NCBI RefSeq assembly: GCF_038502225.1
Contig: NC_091298.1
Coordinates: 39,420,120-39,484,119 of the forward strand
Direction of reading: 5' to 3'
From: Cherax quadricarinatus
Lineage: Eukaryota; Arthropoda; Malacostraca; Decapoda; Parastacidae
DNA: 64,000 bases
Part shown: piece by piece, positions 32,156-44,054 of the stretch
Layout: each line of letters begins with the position of its first letter
Numbering within the stretch: the stretch's first letter is position 1
Program-made: the position numbers and the translations under genes
The notes under the pieces: model-generated
Database searches by the model: none
Told to the model about the DNA's origin: nothing
Seen by the model: the letters and a program-made list of their open reading frames with translations, nothing else

Positions 32156-32578
32156 ATGTACTCTGATTATACCTATGTGTACCTGTACCTCAATATACTT
32201 ACACACTGTGCTGGTGTGCAGGTACACATTAAAATAGCTAAGTCTCTCTACTCATGACACCAATACTACGTAATAATAATCACTCTTGGGCACTTTAAAT
32301 GTCTTATTCTACATTAATATAGGCATTTTCATTAATCCATGATATTTTCCTCAAAATTATATATAAAACGCATTATATAGCATATAAACATGATGCATAC
32401 ACTCACAGAATAAAAACTGACGTAAATATGAGATTTGTTTACAAAGCGGCTGTGTAGGTAGTGTCGCAAGAATTACGTTTTATCTAGTCAAACGGGGATA
32501 ACTGTAGAAAAATATTCTTTTCGTATGCCTTCACTCTCTATATAGTAATTCACAACCCTTGTGGGTTTAGTGCTTTTT
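32156..32578. other. Unassigned AT-rich sequence
   Basis: No gene. Part of it (about 32,300-32,420) is the reverse complement of sequence in the 23,648-24,052 insertion, so it is probably another mobile fragment. Nothing else is identifiable. Confidence 0.4.
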
Positions 32579-32584
32579 ATTATG

Positions 32585-32639
<55 letters not shown>

Positions 32640-32640
32640 G
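32579..32640. repeat. (AAT)n microsatellite
   Basis: About 60 bp of nearly pure AAT/ATA at the 5' junction of the RTE fragment. It may be the tail of a preceding element. Confidence 0.9.
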
Positions 32641-35545
32641 AGTTAGAGCTAAAGAAGGGGTAGCAGTAATGTTGAAGAATCAGTTATGGAAGGAGAAAAG
32701 AGAATATGAATGTGTAAATTCAAGGATTATGTGGATTAAAGTAAAGGTTGGATGCGAAAAGTGGGTCATAATAAGCGTGTATGCACCTGGAGAGAGTAAT
32801 TGTGGTAGGGGACCTGAATGCTAAAGTGGGAGAAACTTTTAGAGATGGTGTGGTAGGTAAGTTTGGGGTGCCAGGTGTATATGATAATGGGAGCCCTTTG
32901 ATTGAACTTTGTATAGAAAGGGGTTTAGTTATAGGTAATACATATTTTAAGAAAAAGAGGATAAATAAGTATACAAGATATGATGTAGGGCAAAATGACA
33001 GTAGTTTGTTGGATTATGTATTGGAAGATAGAAGACTGTTGAGTAGACTTCAGGATGTACATGTTTATAGAGGGGCCACAGATATATCAGATCACTTTTT
33101 AGTTGTAGCTACACTGAGAGTAAAAGGTAGATGGGATACAAGGAGAATAGAAGCATCAGGGAAGAGAGAGGTGAAGGTTTATAAACTAAAAGACGAGGCA
33201 GTTAGGGTAAGATATAAACAGCTATTGGAGGATAGATGGGCGAATGAGAGCACAGGCAATGGGGTCGAAGAGGTATGGGGTAGGTTTAAAAACGTAGTGT
33301 TAGTGTTCAGCAGAAGTTTGTGGTTACAGGAAAGTGGGTGCGGAAGGGAAGAGGAGCGATTGGTGGAATGATGTAAAGAGAGTAGTAAGGGAGAAAAAGT
33401 TAGCATATAAGAAGTTTCTACAAAGTAGAAGTGATGCAAGGAGGGAAGAGTACATGGAGAAAAAGAGAGAGGTTAAGAGAGTAGTGAAGCAATGTAAAAA
33501 GAGAGCAAATGAGAGTGGGTGAGATGTCATCAACAAATTTTGTTGAAAATAAGAAAAAGTTTTGGAGTGAGATTAACAAGTTAAGGAAGCCTAGAGAACA
33601 AATGGATTTGTCACTTAAAAATAGGAGAGGAGAGTTATTAAATGGAGAGTTAGAGGTATTGGGAAGATGGAGGGAATATTTTGAGGAATTGTTAAATGTT
33701 GATGAAGATAGGGAAGCTGTGATTTCGTGTATAGGGCAAGGAGGAATAACATCTTGTAGGAGTGAGGAAGAGCCAGTTGTGAGTGTGGGGGAAGTTTGTG
33801 AGGCAGTAGGTAAAATGAAAGGGGGTAAGGCAGCCGGGATTGATGGGATAAAGATAGAAATGTTAAACGCAGGTGGGGATATAGTATTGGAGTGGTTGGT
33901 GCAATTATTTAATAAATGTATGGAAGAGGGTAAGGTACCTAGGGATTGGCACAGAGCATGCATAGTTCCTTTGTATAAAGGCAAAGGGGACAAAAGAGAG
34001 TGCAAAAATTATAGGGGGATAAGTCTGTTGAGTATACCTGGTAAAGTGTATGGTAGAGTTATTATTGAAAGAATTAAGAGTAAGACGGAGAATAGGATAG
34101 CAGATGAACAAGGAGGCTTTAGGAAAGGTAGGGGGTGTGTGGACCAGGTGTTTACAGTGAAACATATAAGTGAACAGTATTTAGATAAGGCTAAAGAGGT
34201 TTTTGTGGCATTTATGGTTTTGGAAAAGGCGTATGACAGGGAGGATAGGGGGGCATTGTGGCAGATGTTGCAGGTGTATGGTGTAGGAGGTAGGTTACTG
34301 AAAGCAGTGAAGAGTTTTTACGAGGATAGTGAGGCTCAAGTTAGAGTATGTAGGAAAGAGGGAGATTATTTCCCAGTAAAAGTAGGCCTTAGACAAGGAT
34401 GTGTGATGTCACCGTGGTTGTTTTATTTAAAGATGGGGTTGTAAGAGAAGTAAATGCGAGGGTCTTGGCAAGAGACATGGAGTTAAAAGATAAAGAATCA
34501 CACATAAAGTGGGAGTTGTCACAGTTGCTCTTTGGTGATGACACTGTGCTCTTAGGAGATTCTGAAGAGAAGTTGCAGAGGTTGGTGGATGAATTTGGTA
34601 GTGAATGCAAAAGAAGAAAATTAAAAGTGAATACAGGAAAGAGTAAGGTTATGAGGATAACAAAAAGATTAGGTGATGAAAGATTGAATATCAGATTGGA
34701 GGGAGAGAGTATGGAGGAGGTGAATGTATTCAGATATTTGGGAGTGGACGTATCAGCGGATGGGTCTACGAAAGATGAGGTGAATCATAGAATTGATGAG
34801 GGGAAAAGGGTGAGCAGTGCACTTAGAAGTCTGTGGAGACAAAGAACTTTGTCCTTGGAGGCAAAGAGGGGAATGAATGAGAGTATAGTTTTAACAATGC
34901 TCTTATATGGGTGTGAAGCATGGGTGATGAATGTTGCAGTGAGGAGAAGGCTGGAGGCAGTGGAGATGGCATGTCCGAGGCAATGTGTGGTGTGAATATA
35001 ATGCAGAGAATTCGTAGTTTGGAAGTTAGGGCGAGGTGCAAGATTACCAAAACTGTTGTCCAGAGGGGTGAGGAAGGGTTGTTGAGGTGGTTCAGACATG
35101 TAGAGAGAATGGAGCAAAACAGAATGACTTCATGAGTGTATCAGTCTGTAGTGGAAGGAAGGCGGGGTAGGGGTCGGCCTAGGAAAGGTTGGAGGGAGGG
35201 GGTAAATGAGATTTTGTGTGCGAGGGGCTTGGACTTCCAGCAGGCATGCGTGAGCGTGTTTGATAGGAGTGAATGGAGACAAATGATTTTTAATACTTGA
35301 CATGCTGTTGGAGTGTGAGCAAAGTAACATTTATGAAGGGATTCAGGGAAACCAGCAGGCCGGACTTGAGTCCTGTACATGGGAAGTACAGTGCCTGCAG
35401 TCTGAAGGAGGGGTGTTAATGTTGCAGTTTAAAAACTGTAGTGTAAAGCCCCCTTCTGGCAAGACAGTGATGGAGTGAATGATGGTGAAAGTTTTTCTTT
35501 TTCGGGCCACCCTGCCTTGGTGGGAATCGGCCAGTGTGTTAATAA
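32641..35545 (+). pseudogene. RTE-type LINE copy R1, 5'-truncated and mutated
   Basis: Starts inside the endonuclease (RVRAKEGVAVMLKNQLWKEK). Compared with the intact copy at 57,334-60,240 it has an internal deletion of about 24 codons before ERVIVVGDLNAKVGE, frameshifts near 33,310-33,370, 33,520, 34,435 and 34,975, and a stop at 35,135. The RT catalytic site is damaged: AFMDLEKAYDRVD reads AFMVLEKAYDRED, so the first catalytic Asp is Val, and LFADD reads LFGDD. The coding part ends at 35,300. The 3' UTR ends GGCCACCCTGCCTTGGTGGG, CGGCCAGTGTGTT, then an A-rich tail. It is a dead copy. Confidence 0.88.
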
Positions 35546-36867
35546 AATAAATAAATATTTTCATTCACTCTAAAAATGGCATGTTGCTGTTAGTTTATTC
35601 TCTACTAACTTGTACAACTTGTACACAATGTAAGAGTATTTGTATTGTGAGGTAATTATTATAATTAAAAATATTGAGGTAAATGTTTTACAAACTCTTA
35701 CAAACGTACGTGAATGAACTAAAAGTACACACATATTAATACACATTTATTTCACCTGACCAAGTGATCACCCACTACCTGTTCAGTTTGTATTCTTACA
35801 TTTTCTGAACTCTGTATCTCGTTCTCTCTCTCGTTTACTTTTTCATTAACTAGTTGGCTCTCATTGACGATGGCGTCTAAGCTTAGCTGTGATAAAAAGA
35901 GGAATCATAAGACTCTTGCTTTAAGTGCCAAGTTAGAGGATGATGATGTGCCATTCTGATTTTATTCAATAAACACCCTGCCACTCACCTCTCACACATT
36001 AATATTAACATTTTAAGGTAAGTAATAAGTGTACTCTGTGTATATCTTACCTTTTATTGTGTTTTTAATACCTATTTCTATTCCTAACTTAATATAATTT
36101 AGTGTAAACTTGCTGTCTGGCATTTATTGGATATTTTATATGTGCTCTGATAATAATACTTGTCAACCTGTGTGGTAGCCGGGCGGAGGGACAACATTAC
36201 ATTTTCTCTGCTCAGCCATCAGAGAAAATGTGTATGAATCTGCGCTTGGCCCAGTCACTCCCCCACTCCGCTTTTGTTTACAATTTTCGGCACGAATTAT
36301 TCATTACTTCTCCCTTCGTTTATGATGGCATCTAAAGGTAATTGTTAGAAATGATTAAATTCAGTGTAGGTAGCCGGTAGTTGTAGCCCAAGCGGGCTAC
36401 ACCTACCGGCTACCTATACTGACTTCCTACAAATAAACACTACTCCTCTCTTCCTATATTAAGACTACACACATTTTAAGGTAAATAATGAGTGTATTGT
36501 ATGTGTATTTTAACTCTCTGGGATATTTTAAATATCGTATATTAAGTATGAGACGGGGAGCTAGGGCTACCTATACCTGGGCTGCCTACACCTGACTTCC
36601 TACAAAATAAGTACAACTCACCTCTCTCCCTACATTAAGATTACAAATACTTTAAGATAAGTAATGAATGTACTGTGAATGTATTTTACTTTGTGTGTTT
36701 TTAATGCCTAGTTCTATTACTAACTTAATATAATTTAGTGTAAACTTGTTGTCTGGCATTTATATGCATTTATAAATGAAAAAATGGCATTCTGCCATCC
36801 AGCGATGTCTGCTTTCCGGCGACAACCTGGAACCTAACCCGCCGTATAAGTGGGGCCCTACTGTATC
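35546..36867 (+). mobile_element. Tigger/pogo-like DNA transposon remnant
   Basis: A short frame at 35,870-35,959 reads MASKLSCDKKRNHKTLALSA before a stop. This resembles the N-terminal start of Tigger/pogo transposases (MASKRK...LTLSEKL type). A second MASKGNC-stop start lies at 36,325. The right end (36,840-36,867) is the inverse of CAGTAGGGCCCCACTTATAC next to TA, a mariner-group type end. Between them, a unit with CACCTCTC...TTAAGATTAC and TAATATAATTTAGTGTAAAC recurs two to three times with decay. It is non-autonomous; the left end is not found. Confidence 0.5.
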
Positions 36868-36880
36868 ATGCTAAAATAAA

Positions 36881-36881
<1 letters not shown>

Positions 36882-36932
<51 letters not shown>
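36882..36932. repeat. (ATT)n microsatellite
   Basis: Pure ATT tract following TCATGCTAAAATAAAC, the sort of A-rich retroelement end also seen at 45,990. Confidence 0.9.
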
Positions 36933-36933
<1 letters not shown>

Positions 36934-37237
36934 TAACCATGACTATATTAAAACTTCATGTAAATACACACCAATATGAAGTTTTCCCTAATATACAAAA
37001 CACTATGAAAATATAAAAATTGTCTTCCTAATAATTTTATGGAACAAACACTATGAAAATGTATGTTATTAAAGAAGCAAGTTCAGAATATGGTGTTAAG
37101 TGACCCACCATCAACATCCTAAGTCCTGTAACTCTGCCCAACATGGGTTGCCCTGGAAATACAGAAAACTGTCTTGTAAAACAAATCTTGAGCCATAATG
37201 CTAAAAATATGAATGTTGATGCTTTTTATTCCCTTAA
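36933..37237. other. Unassigned sequence
   Basis: About 300 bp, AT-rich, with no reading frame or repeat that I can name. It ends at the TTAA that flanks the next element. Confidence 0.4.
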
Positions 37238-38875
37238 CCCATTAACTGTCCAAATGTAGATCTACTTTCACTCACCCAGCACTCCAAATATTTAAAAAAA
37301 AAAAAAAATCTTTTTTTTTTTTTTTTAATTAAAGAGGGCAATATTCTGTGTAATAAGACCAAAAAACATTTTTAGAACCAGCACTTACCGAGATATAACA
37401 CTGCGAAGTTGGCGCTTTATGCTCACCTGACGGCAACATGGAATCCTGCCACTTGCAGAAGTGTTGCCGATATACCTCTTTCTTGTTTTATTTTAATTTA
37501 TATAATTTTAATCTTTGTAGGTAGTAGGATGGTAGACAGCAACCACCCAGGGAGGTACTACCGTCCTGCCAAGTGAGTGTAAAACGGAATCCTGTAATTG
37601 TTTTACATGATGGTAGGATTGCTGGTGTCTTTTTTCTGTCTCTTAACCCCTTCAGGGTCCAAGGCCAAAATCTGAAGTGGTGCTCCAGTGTCCAAGAAAT
37701 TTTGAAAAAAAAAAAAAAAAATTTATTTTTTCTTACAGAATTAAAGAGCACATTTTTGTGAAGGTAATAAAACAAACAAAAAAAATTCTGATCAGTACTT
37801 ACCAAGATACAGTGCCAAGAAGTTTGTCCAAAATGATGTGGTGGCGGCAACATCAACGAATTCCACATACGCGCATTACTTTATTTAGCAGTTTTTGTAG
37901 TTTTTTCTTTTCTTTTCCAATTTTTTTCTTTTCCTACTAACATTTGGGGCCTGAGAGACCAATACTGTATATAATGTATATATATAAACTCACTGTATTG
38001 AACACAATAACCGCACTAAAGTTATCATATTATTGTTTAGCACTGTTGTTTATTGCAATAAACATGCACAAATCTTGTATAATACTAATGTTCTATCATA
38101 TATTTACATATTTACAATCACTGGACATGGTTTTAGAACTGCTGGATCTTGTGGAACTCCTTGAAACAAGGCACCATACACAAAGGCACCTTACATTCCT
38201 CACATTGCGTCTTTGTTGCCGTCGTTTTGTTTGTGCACAGACGATGCATCTCTTCTGAGCAAATTTCTTCTGAGTTGAAGGAAGCTGTATTATGAAATGA
38301 TCACCTTCCCTCCTCAAATGCTTGGGTATATCCTGAGGAATTCAAGGACCTTGTTGTATAGCAGGTGTTCTTACCTGGTACTTCATTATGAGTTGTCTGA
38401 CAACAGACAAACAAAATTCATCATACGGTGGTCTGTTGCCAGTCTTTATTTGGTACATATTACATGCATTGAGCATTGAAATGTCCATGAGATGGAAGAA
38501 AAGCTTCATGTACTACTTGTAACTCTTACGAACACAATCAACAAAACCAATCTGCATGTCACATTTGTCAACGAAGCGCATGTTTTGTGTATAATTAATC
38601 ACTGTCACTGGTTTTTGAATACGTTCATTAGTCACTCAATCAACTTTGCCACTGTCTTGCATTTCATTATGGTGAATGGTTGTCAACAATGTGACATCTC
38701 ATTTGTCATGCCACCGTAATGCCATGATGTCACTGGCAGCAAACACCTGCACGTCATCACCACGAGCACCTGCGTTGAGCCTGGGCATATGTTTACGATT
38801 AGAACGCACTGTGCCACACACATCTGTCTTGTTCACTCGCAAGAAATCACTGAGTAATGGGCTTGTGTACCAGTT

Positions 38876-41655
38876 TTTTTTTTTTTTTTTTTTTCAACAA
38901 GTCGGCCGTCTCCCACCGAGGCAGGGTGACCCAAAAAAGAAAGAAAATCCCCAAAAAGAAAATACTTTCATCATCATTCAACACTTTCACCACACTCGCA
39001 CATTATCACTGTTTTTGCAGAGGTGCTCAGAATACAACAGTCTAGAAGCATACACATATAAAGATACACAACATATCCCTCCAAACTGCCAATATCCCAA
39101 ACCCCTCCTTTAAAGTGCAGGCATTGTACTTCCCATTTCCAGGACTCAAGTCCGACTATATGAAAATAACCGGTTTCCCTGAATCCCTTCACTAAATATT
39201 ACCCTGCTCACACTCCAACAGATCGTCAGGTCCCAAGTACCATTCGTCTCCATTCACTCCTATCTAACACGCTCAAGCACGCTTGCTGGAAGTCCAAGCC
39301 CCTTACCCACAAAACCTCCTTTACCCCCTCTCTCCAACCCTTTCGAGGACGACCCCTACCCCGCCTTCCTTCCCCTATAGATTTATATGCTTTCCATGTC
39401 ATTCTACTTTGATCCATTCTCTCTAAATGACCAAACCACCTCAACAACCCCTCTTCTGCCCTCTGACTAATACTTTTATTAACTCCACACCTTCTCCTAA
39501 TTTCCACACTCCGAATTTTCTGCATAATATTTACACCACACATTGCCCTTAAACAGGACATCTCCACTGCCTCCAACCGTCTCCTCGCTGCTGCATTTAC
39601 CACCCAAGCTTCACACCCATATAAGAGTGTTGGTACTACTATACTTTCATACATTCCCTTTTTTGCCTCCATAGATAACGTTTTTTGACTCCACATATAC
39701 CTCAACGCACCACTCACCTTTTTTCCCTCATCAATTCTATGATTAACCTCATCCTTCATAAATCCATCCACCGACACGTCAACTCCCAAGTATCTGAAAA
39801 CATTCACTTCTTCCATACTCCTCCTCCCCAATTTGATATCCAATTTTTCTTTATCTAAATCATTTGACACCCTCATCACCTTACTCTTTTCTATGTTCAC
39901 TTTCAACTTTCTACCTTTACACACATTCCCAAACTCATCCACTAACCTTTGCAATTTTTCTTTAGAATCTCCCATAAGCACAGTATCATCAGCAAAAAGT
40001 AACTGTGTCAATTCCCATTTTGAATTTGATTCCCCATAATTTAATCCCACCCCTCTCCCAAACACCCTAGCATTTACTTCCTTTACAACCCCATCTATAA
40101 ATATATTAAACAACCATGGTGACATTACACATCCCTGTCTAAGACCTACTTTTACCGGGAAGTAGTCTCCCTCTCTTCTACACACCCTAACCTGAGCCTC
40201 ACTATCCTCATAAAAACTCTTTACAGCATTTAATAACTTACCACCTATTCCATATACTTGCAACATCTGCCACATTGCTCCTCTATCCACTCTATCATAT
40301 GCCTTTTCTAAATCCATAAATGCAATAAAAACTTCCCTATCTTTATCTAAATACTGTTCACATATATACTTCAATGTAAACACCTGATCTACACATCCCC
40401 TACCCACTCTAAAACCTCCTTGCTCATCCGCAATCCTACATTCTGTCTTACCTCTAATTCTTTCAATTATAACCCTACCGTACACTTTTCCTGGTATACT
40501 CAGTAAGCTTATTCCTCTATAATTTTTACAGTCTCTTTTGTCCCCTTTCCCTTTATATAAAGGGACTATACATGCTCTCTGCCAATCCCTAGGTACCTTC
40601 CCCTCTTTCATACATTTATTAAACAAAAGTACCAACCACTCCAACACTATATCCCCCCCTGCTTTTAACATTTCTGTCATGATCCCATCAGTTCCAGCTG
40701 CTTTACCCCCTTTCATTTTACGTAATGCCTCACGTACCTCCCCCACACTTACATTCTGCTCTTCTTCACTCCTAAAAGATGGTATACCTCCCTGACCAGT
40801 GCATGAAATTACTGCCTCTGTTTCTTCCTTAACATTTAAAAGTTCCTCAAAATATTCTCGCCATCTACCCAATACCTCCATCTCCCCATCTACTAACTCC
40901 CCTACTCTGTTTTTAACTGACAAATCCATATTTTCCCTAGGCTTTCTTAACTTGTTTAACTCACTCCAAAATTTTTTCTTATTTTCATTAAAATTTCTTG
41001 ACAGTGCCTCTCCCACTCTATCATCTGCTCTCCTTTTGCACTCTCTCACCACTCTCTTTACCTTTCTTTTACTCTCCATATACTCTGCTCTTCTTATAAC
41101 ACTTCTGCTTTGTAAAAACCTCTCATAAGCTACCTTTTTCTCTTTTATCACACCCTTTACTTCATCATTCCACCAATCACTCCTCTTTCCTCCTGCCCCC
41201 ACCCTCCTATAACCACAAACTTCTGCCCCACATTCTAATACTGCATTTTTAAAACTATTCCAACCCTCTTCAACCCCCCCACTACTCATCTTTGCACTAG
41301 CCCACCTTTCTGCCAATAGTCGCTTATATCTCACCCGAACTTCCTCCTCCCTTAGTTTATACACTTTCACCTCCCTCTTACTTGTTGTTGCCACCTTCCT
41401 CTTTTCCCATCTACCTCTTACTCTAACTGTAGCTACAACTAAATAATGATCTGATATATCAGTTGCCCCTCTATAAACATGTACATCCTGGAGCCTACCC
41501 ATCAACCTTTTATCCACCAATACATAATCTAATAAACTACTTTCATTACGTGCTACATCATACCTTGTATATTTATTTATCCTCTTTTTCATAAAATATG
41601 TATTACTTATTACCAAATTTCTTTCTACACATAGCTCAATTAAAGGCTCCCCATT
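38876..41655 (-). mobile_element. RTE-type LINE copy R2, 5'-truncated, inside piggyBac P1
   Basis: Flanked by TACCAGTT (38,868-38,875 and 41,656-41,663), read on the minus strand as AACTGGTA. Its 3' end has a ~20-nt poly(A) (T-run at 38,874-38,895) after CAACAAGTCGGCC. It is truncated 5' within the endonuclease. It belongs to a subfamily diverged from R1, R3 and R4. Confidence 0.92.
39226..41655 (-). CDS. RTE LINE protein, 5'-truncated but uninterrupted
   Basis: Open for about 809 codons, from the truncation point (NGEPLIELCVERNLVISNTY) to the stop at 39,226. The remaining endonuclease end shows SSLLDYVLVDKRL and GATDISDHYLVVATVRVRGR (SDH block). The RT shows KMKGGKAAGTDGIMTEMLKA, IVPLYKGKGDKRDCKNYRGI, ADEQGGFRVGRGCVDQVFTL, FIAFMDLEKAYDRVDRGAMW, GLRQGCVMSPWLFNIFIDGV and LLFADDTVLMGDSKEKLQRL. 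The C-terminus ends with the basic GRRGRGRPRKGW block and FQQACLSVLDRSEWRRM. No stop interrupts it and both catalytic RT blocks are intact, suggesting fairly recent insertion. It lacks the first ~160 residues, including catalytic endonuclease residues, and has no promoter. The ATG/TTG at 41,616 is only a nominal start. Confidence 0.88.
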   Translation of the reverse strand, partial: NGEPLIELCVERNLVISNTYFMKKRINKYTRYDVARNESSLLDYVLVDKRLMGRLQDVHVYRGATDISDHYLVVATVRVRGRWEKRKVATTSKREVKVYKLREEEVRVRYKRLLAERWASAKMSSGGVEEGWNSFKNAVLECGAEVCGYRRVGAGGKRSDWWNDEVKGVIKEKKVAYERFLQSRSVIRRAEYMESKRKVKRVVRECKRRADDRVGEALSRNFNENKKKFWSELNKLRKPRENMDLSVKNRVGELVDGEMEVLGRWREYFEELLNVKEETEAVISCTGQGGIPSFRSEEEQNVSVGEVREALRKMKGGKAAGTDGIMTEMLKAGGDIVLEWLVLLFNKCMKEGKVPRDWQRACIVPLYKGKGDKRDCKNYRGISLLSIPGKVYGRVIIERIRGKTECRIADEQGGFRVGRGCVDQVFTLKYICEQYLDKDREVFIAFMDLEKAYDRVDRGAMWQMLQVYGIGGKLLNAVKSFYEDSEAQVRVCRREGDYFPVKVGLRQGCVMSPWLFNIFIDGVVKEVNARVFGRGVGLNYGESNSKWELTQLLFADDTVLMGDSKEKLQRLVDEFGNVCKGRKLKVNIEKSKVMRVSNDLDKEKLDIKLGRRSMEEVNVFRYLGVDVSVDGFMKDEVNHRIDEGKKVSGALRYMWSQKTLSMEAKKGMYESIVVPTLLYGCEAWVVNAAARRRLEAVEMSCLRAMCGVNIMQKIRSVEIRRRCGVNKSISQRAEEGLLRWFGHLERMDQSRMTWKAYKSIGEGRRGRGRPRKGWREGVKEVLWVRGLDFQQACLSVLDRSEWRRMVLGT

Positions 41656-44054
41656 TACCAGTTATCGGTATATAATGTATGCCCCTTACCAAGATAAGGT
41701 GCCATCATGTTTCTCACTACGTCACCTGAGATACCCAATAACATCTTGGTATCTTTCAATGTTTTACTTCCCGTGTATACAACAATATCCAACACCAGGC
41801 CAATGTCAGTCACAGAGTACAAACAGTTTTATACCAAAGTGTTTCCTCTTGCTCGGTATATACTGCTTGAATGACAGTCTACCTTTGAACAAAATCAAAG
41901 ACTCGTCAATTACTAGATTCTTGAATGGATAAAAGTATATGCTGAACTTTTGTTTGAGATACATAAAAACATTTCTAATCTTGTATAACCTGTCACTTCT
42001 GTCAAGCCTGGTTTTGTCAGAGAAGTGCAACATACGTACAGTAAGATAAACCTGTTCACTGGGATGATTTCACTGAAGACCGGGGTAGAAATTAGCCGAT
42101 CTGTGGACCAGTATGCTTTTATATTATGCTTATAGACATGAGGCATAAGCATAATTGTTGCAAAAAGCAAATACATTTCTGCAACAGTCGTCTCTTTCCA
42201 CCGGTGTAGTCTTGACTGTGATGATATGATCGTATTTGCCATGGTGCACTCAAAATACTTATTACTTTCCCTGACAATAGTTTCCATCAATGGCTCATCA
42301 AAGAATAATTCAAAGAATTCCAGTTCATTGGCCGTGGTTCCAAGGGGACAAGTAGGTAGAATTCCACTTTGAGAGTCGTCAAAGTGGTGGGGCTTGGGAA
42401 CAAAATTGGGATTTTGCTGCCAATCCCAGATACGGTTTGCTGGTGGATACTGGACATCATAGGCTGGTTGTGCGGGTGGTTGTGGTTGTGGTGGGCTGGT
42501 GGCTGACGCTCCGCTTTGTCCTTGAACTGAGGAGTCAGCAGCGTGGGTCCCAGCCTGGGCTGGTGAGTCACTCATGGTGGTGCCACTACCATCACCACTA
42601 CCACCATCTGCTCATGCCTGTGGTCTATCCATGCCAAGTGTAGCCACATCATCCTCACTATCACTATCTAAACCTGGTGTAGGGCCACGGGATGTACTCT
42701 GGGATGTACTCCGGGATGTACTCCGTCCCCTGGGCACAGCATAGGGTACACTACCCGAGCGCATGCGGCGGCGTACATACTGACGCTTCACTGGTGAATA
42801 TGATTCTTCACTATCACTACTCGAATGATCGTCAAGCGCAATAAAATCACAATCCACGTCACTATAATCATCATTACTGAAGTCAGAGGCCTGGCCACGT
42901 GAAAATATTAGTTTTCTCTTGCATTAAGGTACAACTGACCGTGGCTGACGAGTGCCCACACCAGAGGTAGAAGGTTGAGGATCGTCAGGGTTTTCTGCAC
43001 TTTTATTGATATCCTGGTCATTCCTTTCGGTCACTAACTGATCAAAGCCATAGAATTCGTCTTCATTTCCACTTCCATCAGTGTCAGAACTATCAGATAG
43101 GAAGAGGAGAGTCCCAATTTTCCGTGGAGTGAGAGCTGACTTGCGACGAGGCATGGTGAACAAGGGTAACTGAGCCGGCGTTCCCACAATGCTATGCGGG
43201 CACCTAGATTTTTTGTTTATGGCGCACACCCACCACCCAGACCCGTTCTCTCACATGTAGGCCTATGAGCGCTTTTGCGCTAAATTTGATGGCGCTAGAA
43301 TTTTGGCATAGATCTACGGTTTGGACACTCAACATGAAGCCGTAGATCTACGGGATGGACCCTGAAAGGGTTAAACATGAAAGATTTCAGGTACGTCTTG
43401 CTACTTCTACTTACACTTAGGTCACACTACACATACATGTACAAGCATATATATACACACCCCTCTGGGTTTTCTTAAATTTTCTTTCTAGTTTTTGTTC
43501 TTGTTTATTTCCTCTTATCTCCATGGGGTAGTGGAACACAATTCTTCCTCCATAAGCCAGTGTGTTGTAAGAGGCAACTAAAATGCCAGGAGGAAGGGCC
43601 TAGAACCCCTTCTCCTGTATAAATTACTAAATTTAAAAAGAGAAACTTTCGTTTTTCTTTTTGGGCCACCCTGCCTTGGTGGGATATGGCCGGTTTGTTG
43701 AAAAAAAAAATTAATGTTCTGATAATTACAATTTACAGTAGTTTTTGTGATTTCATAGCCAATCTTTGTTCTGACACTAATATTAGGTGCTGAAATAGTA
43801 ATCAAATAGTCACAAACACACTGACAGGTCAACATTTACACCTGCCTTGGTCATTTATTATTGTCTAGGAATATATACAAAGTATTTATAGGTCCCAGCA
43901 ATGTTTTAGACACACTGGAGTATATATGAAACTCCTTGAAGCATGGTGTTAAGACGAGTGTTACTAAACTGCTGACAGGGTAAGCAGTAGAGTAACACGA
44001 TGATCGTGCACTTCTGCATGGAACCCTGGTTTTATTTGTTTTCACTGTTACGCA

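Larger units (their letters stand above)
38096..43154 (-). pseudogene. piggyBac transposase (PGBD4-like), frameshifted and LINE-interrupted
   Basis: I take the start as the ATG at 43,154 (MPRRKSALTPRK). An acidic N-terminus (FLSDSSDTDGSGNEDEFYGF) is typical of piggyBac. Later segments in order: SDSEESYSPVKRQYVRRRMR; PNRIWDWQ/NFVPKPHHFDDSQSG; ELFFDEPLMETIVRESNKYF; WKETTVAEMYLLFATIMLMP; then after a frameshift near 42,040 FKNLVIDESLILFKGRLSFK (first catalytic Asp near 41,906) and LVLDIVVYTGSKT; and finally GKGHTLYTDNW. LINE R2 cuts the protein there. It resumes at 38,867 with the Tyr of YTSPLLSDFLRVNK (second Asp block DNW/YTS), then FVDKCDMQIGFVDC (third Asp block) with several stops, and a Cys-rich C-terminus (KRCIVCAQTKRRQ). 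All DDD positions are recognisable, but the gene is dead. Confidence 0.88.
37647..43370 (-). mobile_element. piggyBac transposon P1, split by LINE R2
   Basis: Bounded by TTAA at 37,643-37,646 and 43,371-43,374, with ends CCCCTTCAGGGTCC and GGACCCTGAAAGGG. Length 5,724 bp including the 2.8-kb LINE, so about 2.9 kb without it. It contains a recognisable transposase on the minus strand. It inserted in the RTE-derived short element, whose two halves rejoin across TTAA. Confidence 0.92.
37520..43710 (+). mobile_element. RTE-derived short non-autonomous element, split by piggyBac P1
   Basis: The outer parts 37,520-37,646 and 43,375-43,710 form one ~460-bp element. Its 5' part (GTAGTAGGATGGTAGACAGC, GTACTACCGTCCTGCCA) matches the 5' leader of the full-length RTE near 60,670. 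Its end (TTCTTTTTGGGCCACCCTGC, TTGTTG, A10) matches the RTE 3' end. The coding region is absent. It looks like a SINE-like deletion derivative that relies on RTE proteins. Its target repeat is short or unclear (possibly TTAAT). Confidence 0.78.

Noticed and set aside
40538..41128. Antisense reading frames over LINE R2, and similar ones over 58,474-59,320 and 33,418-34,005
   Set aside because: Mirror images of the RTE coding strand, recurring identically in each copy; they lack family features.
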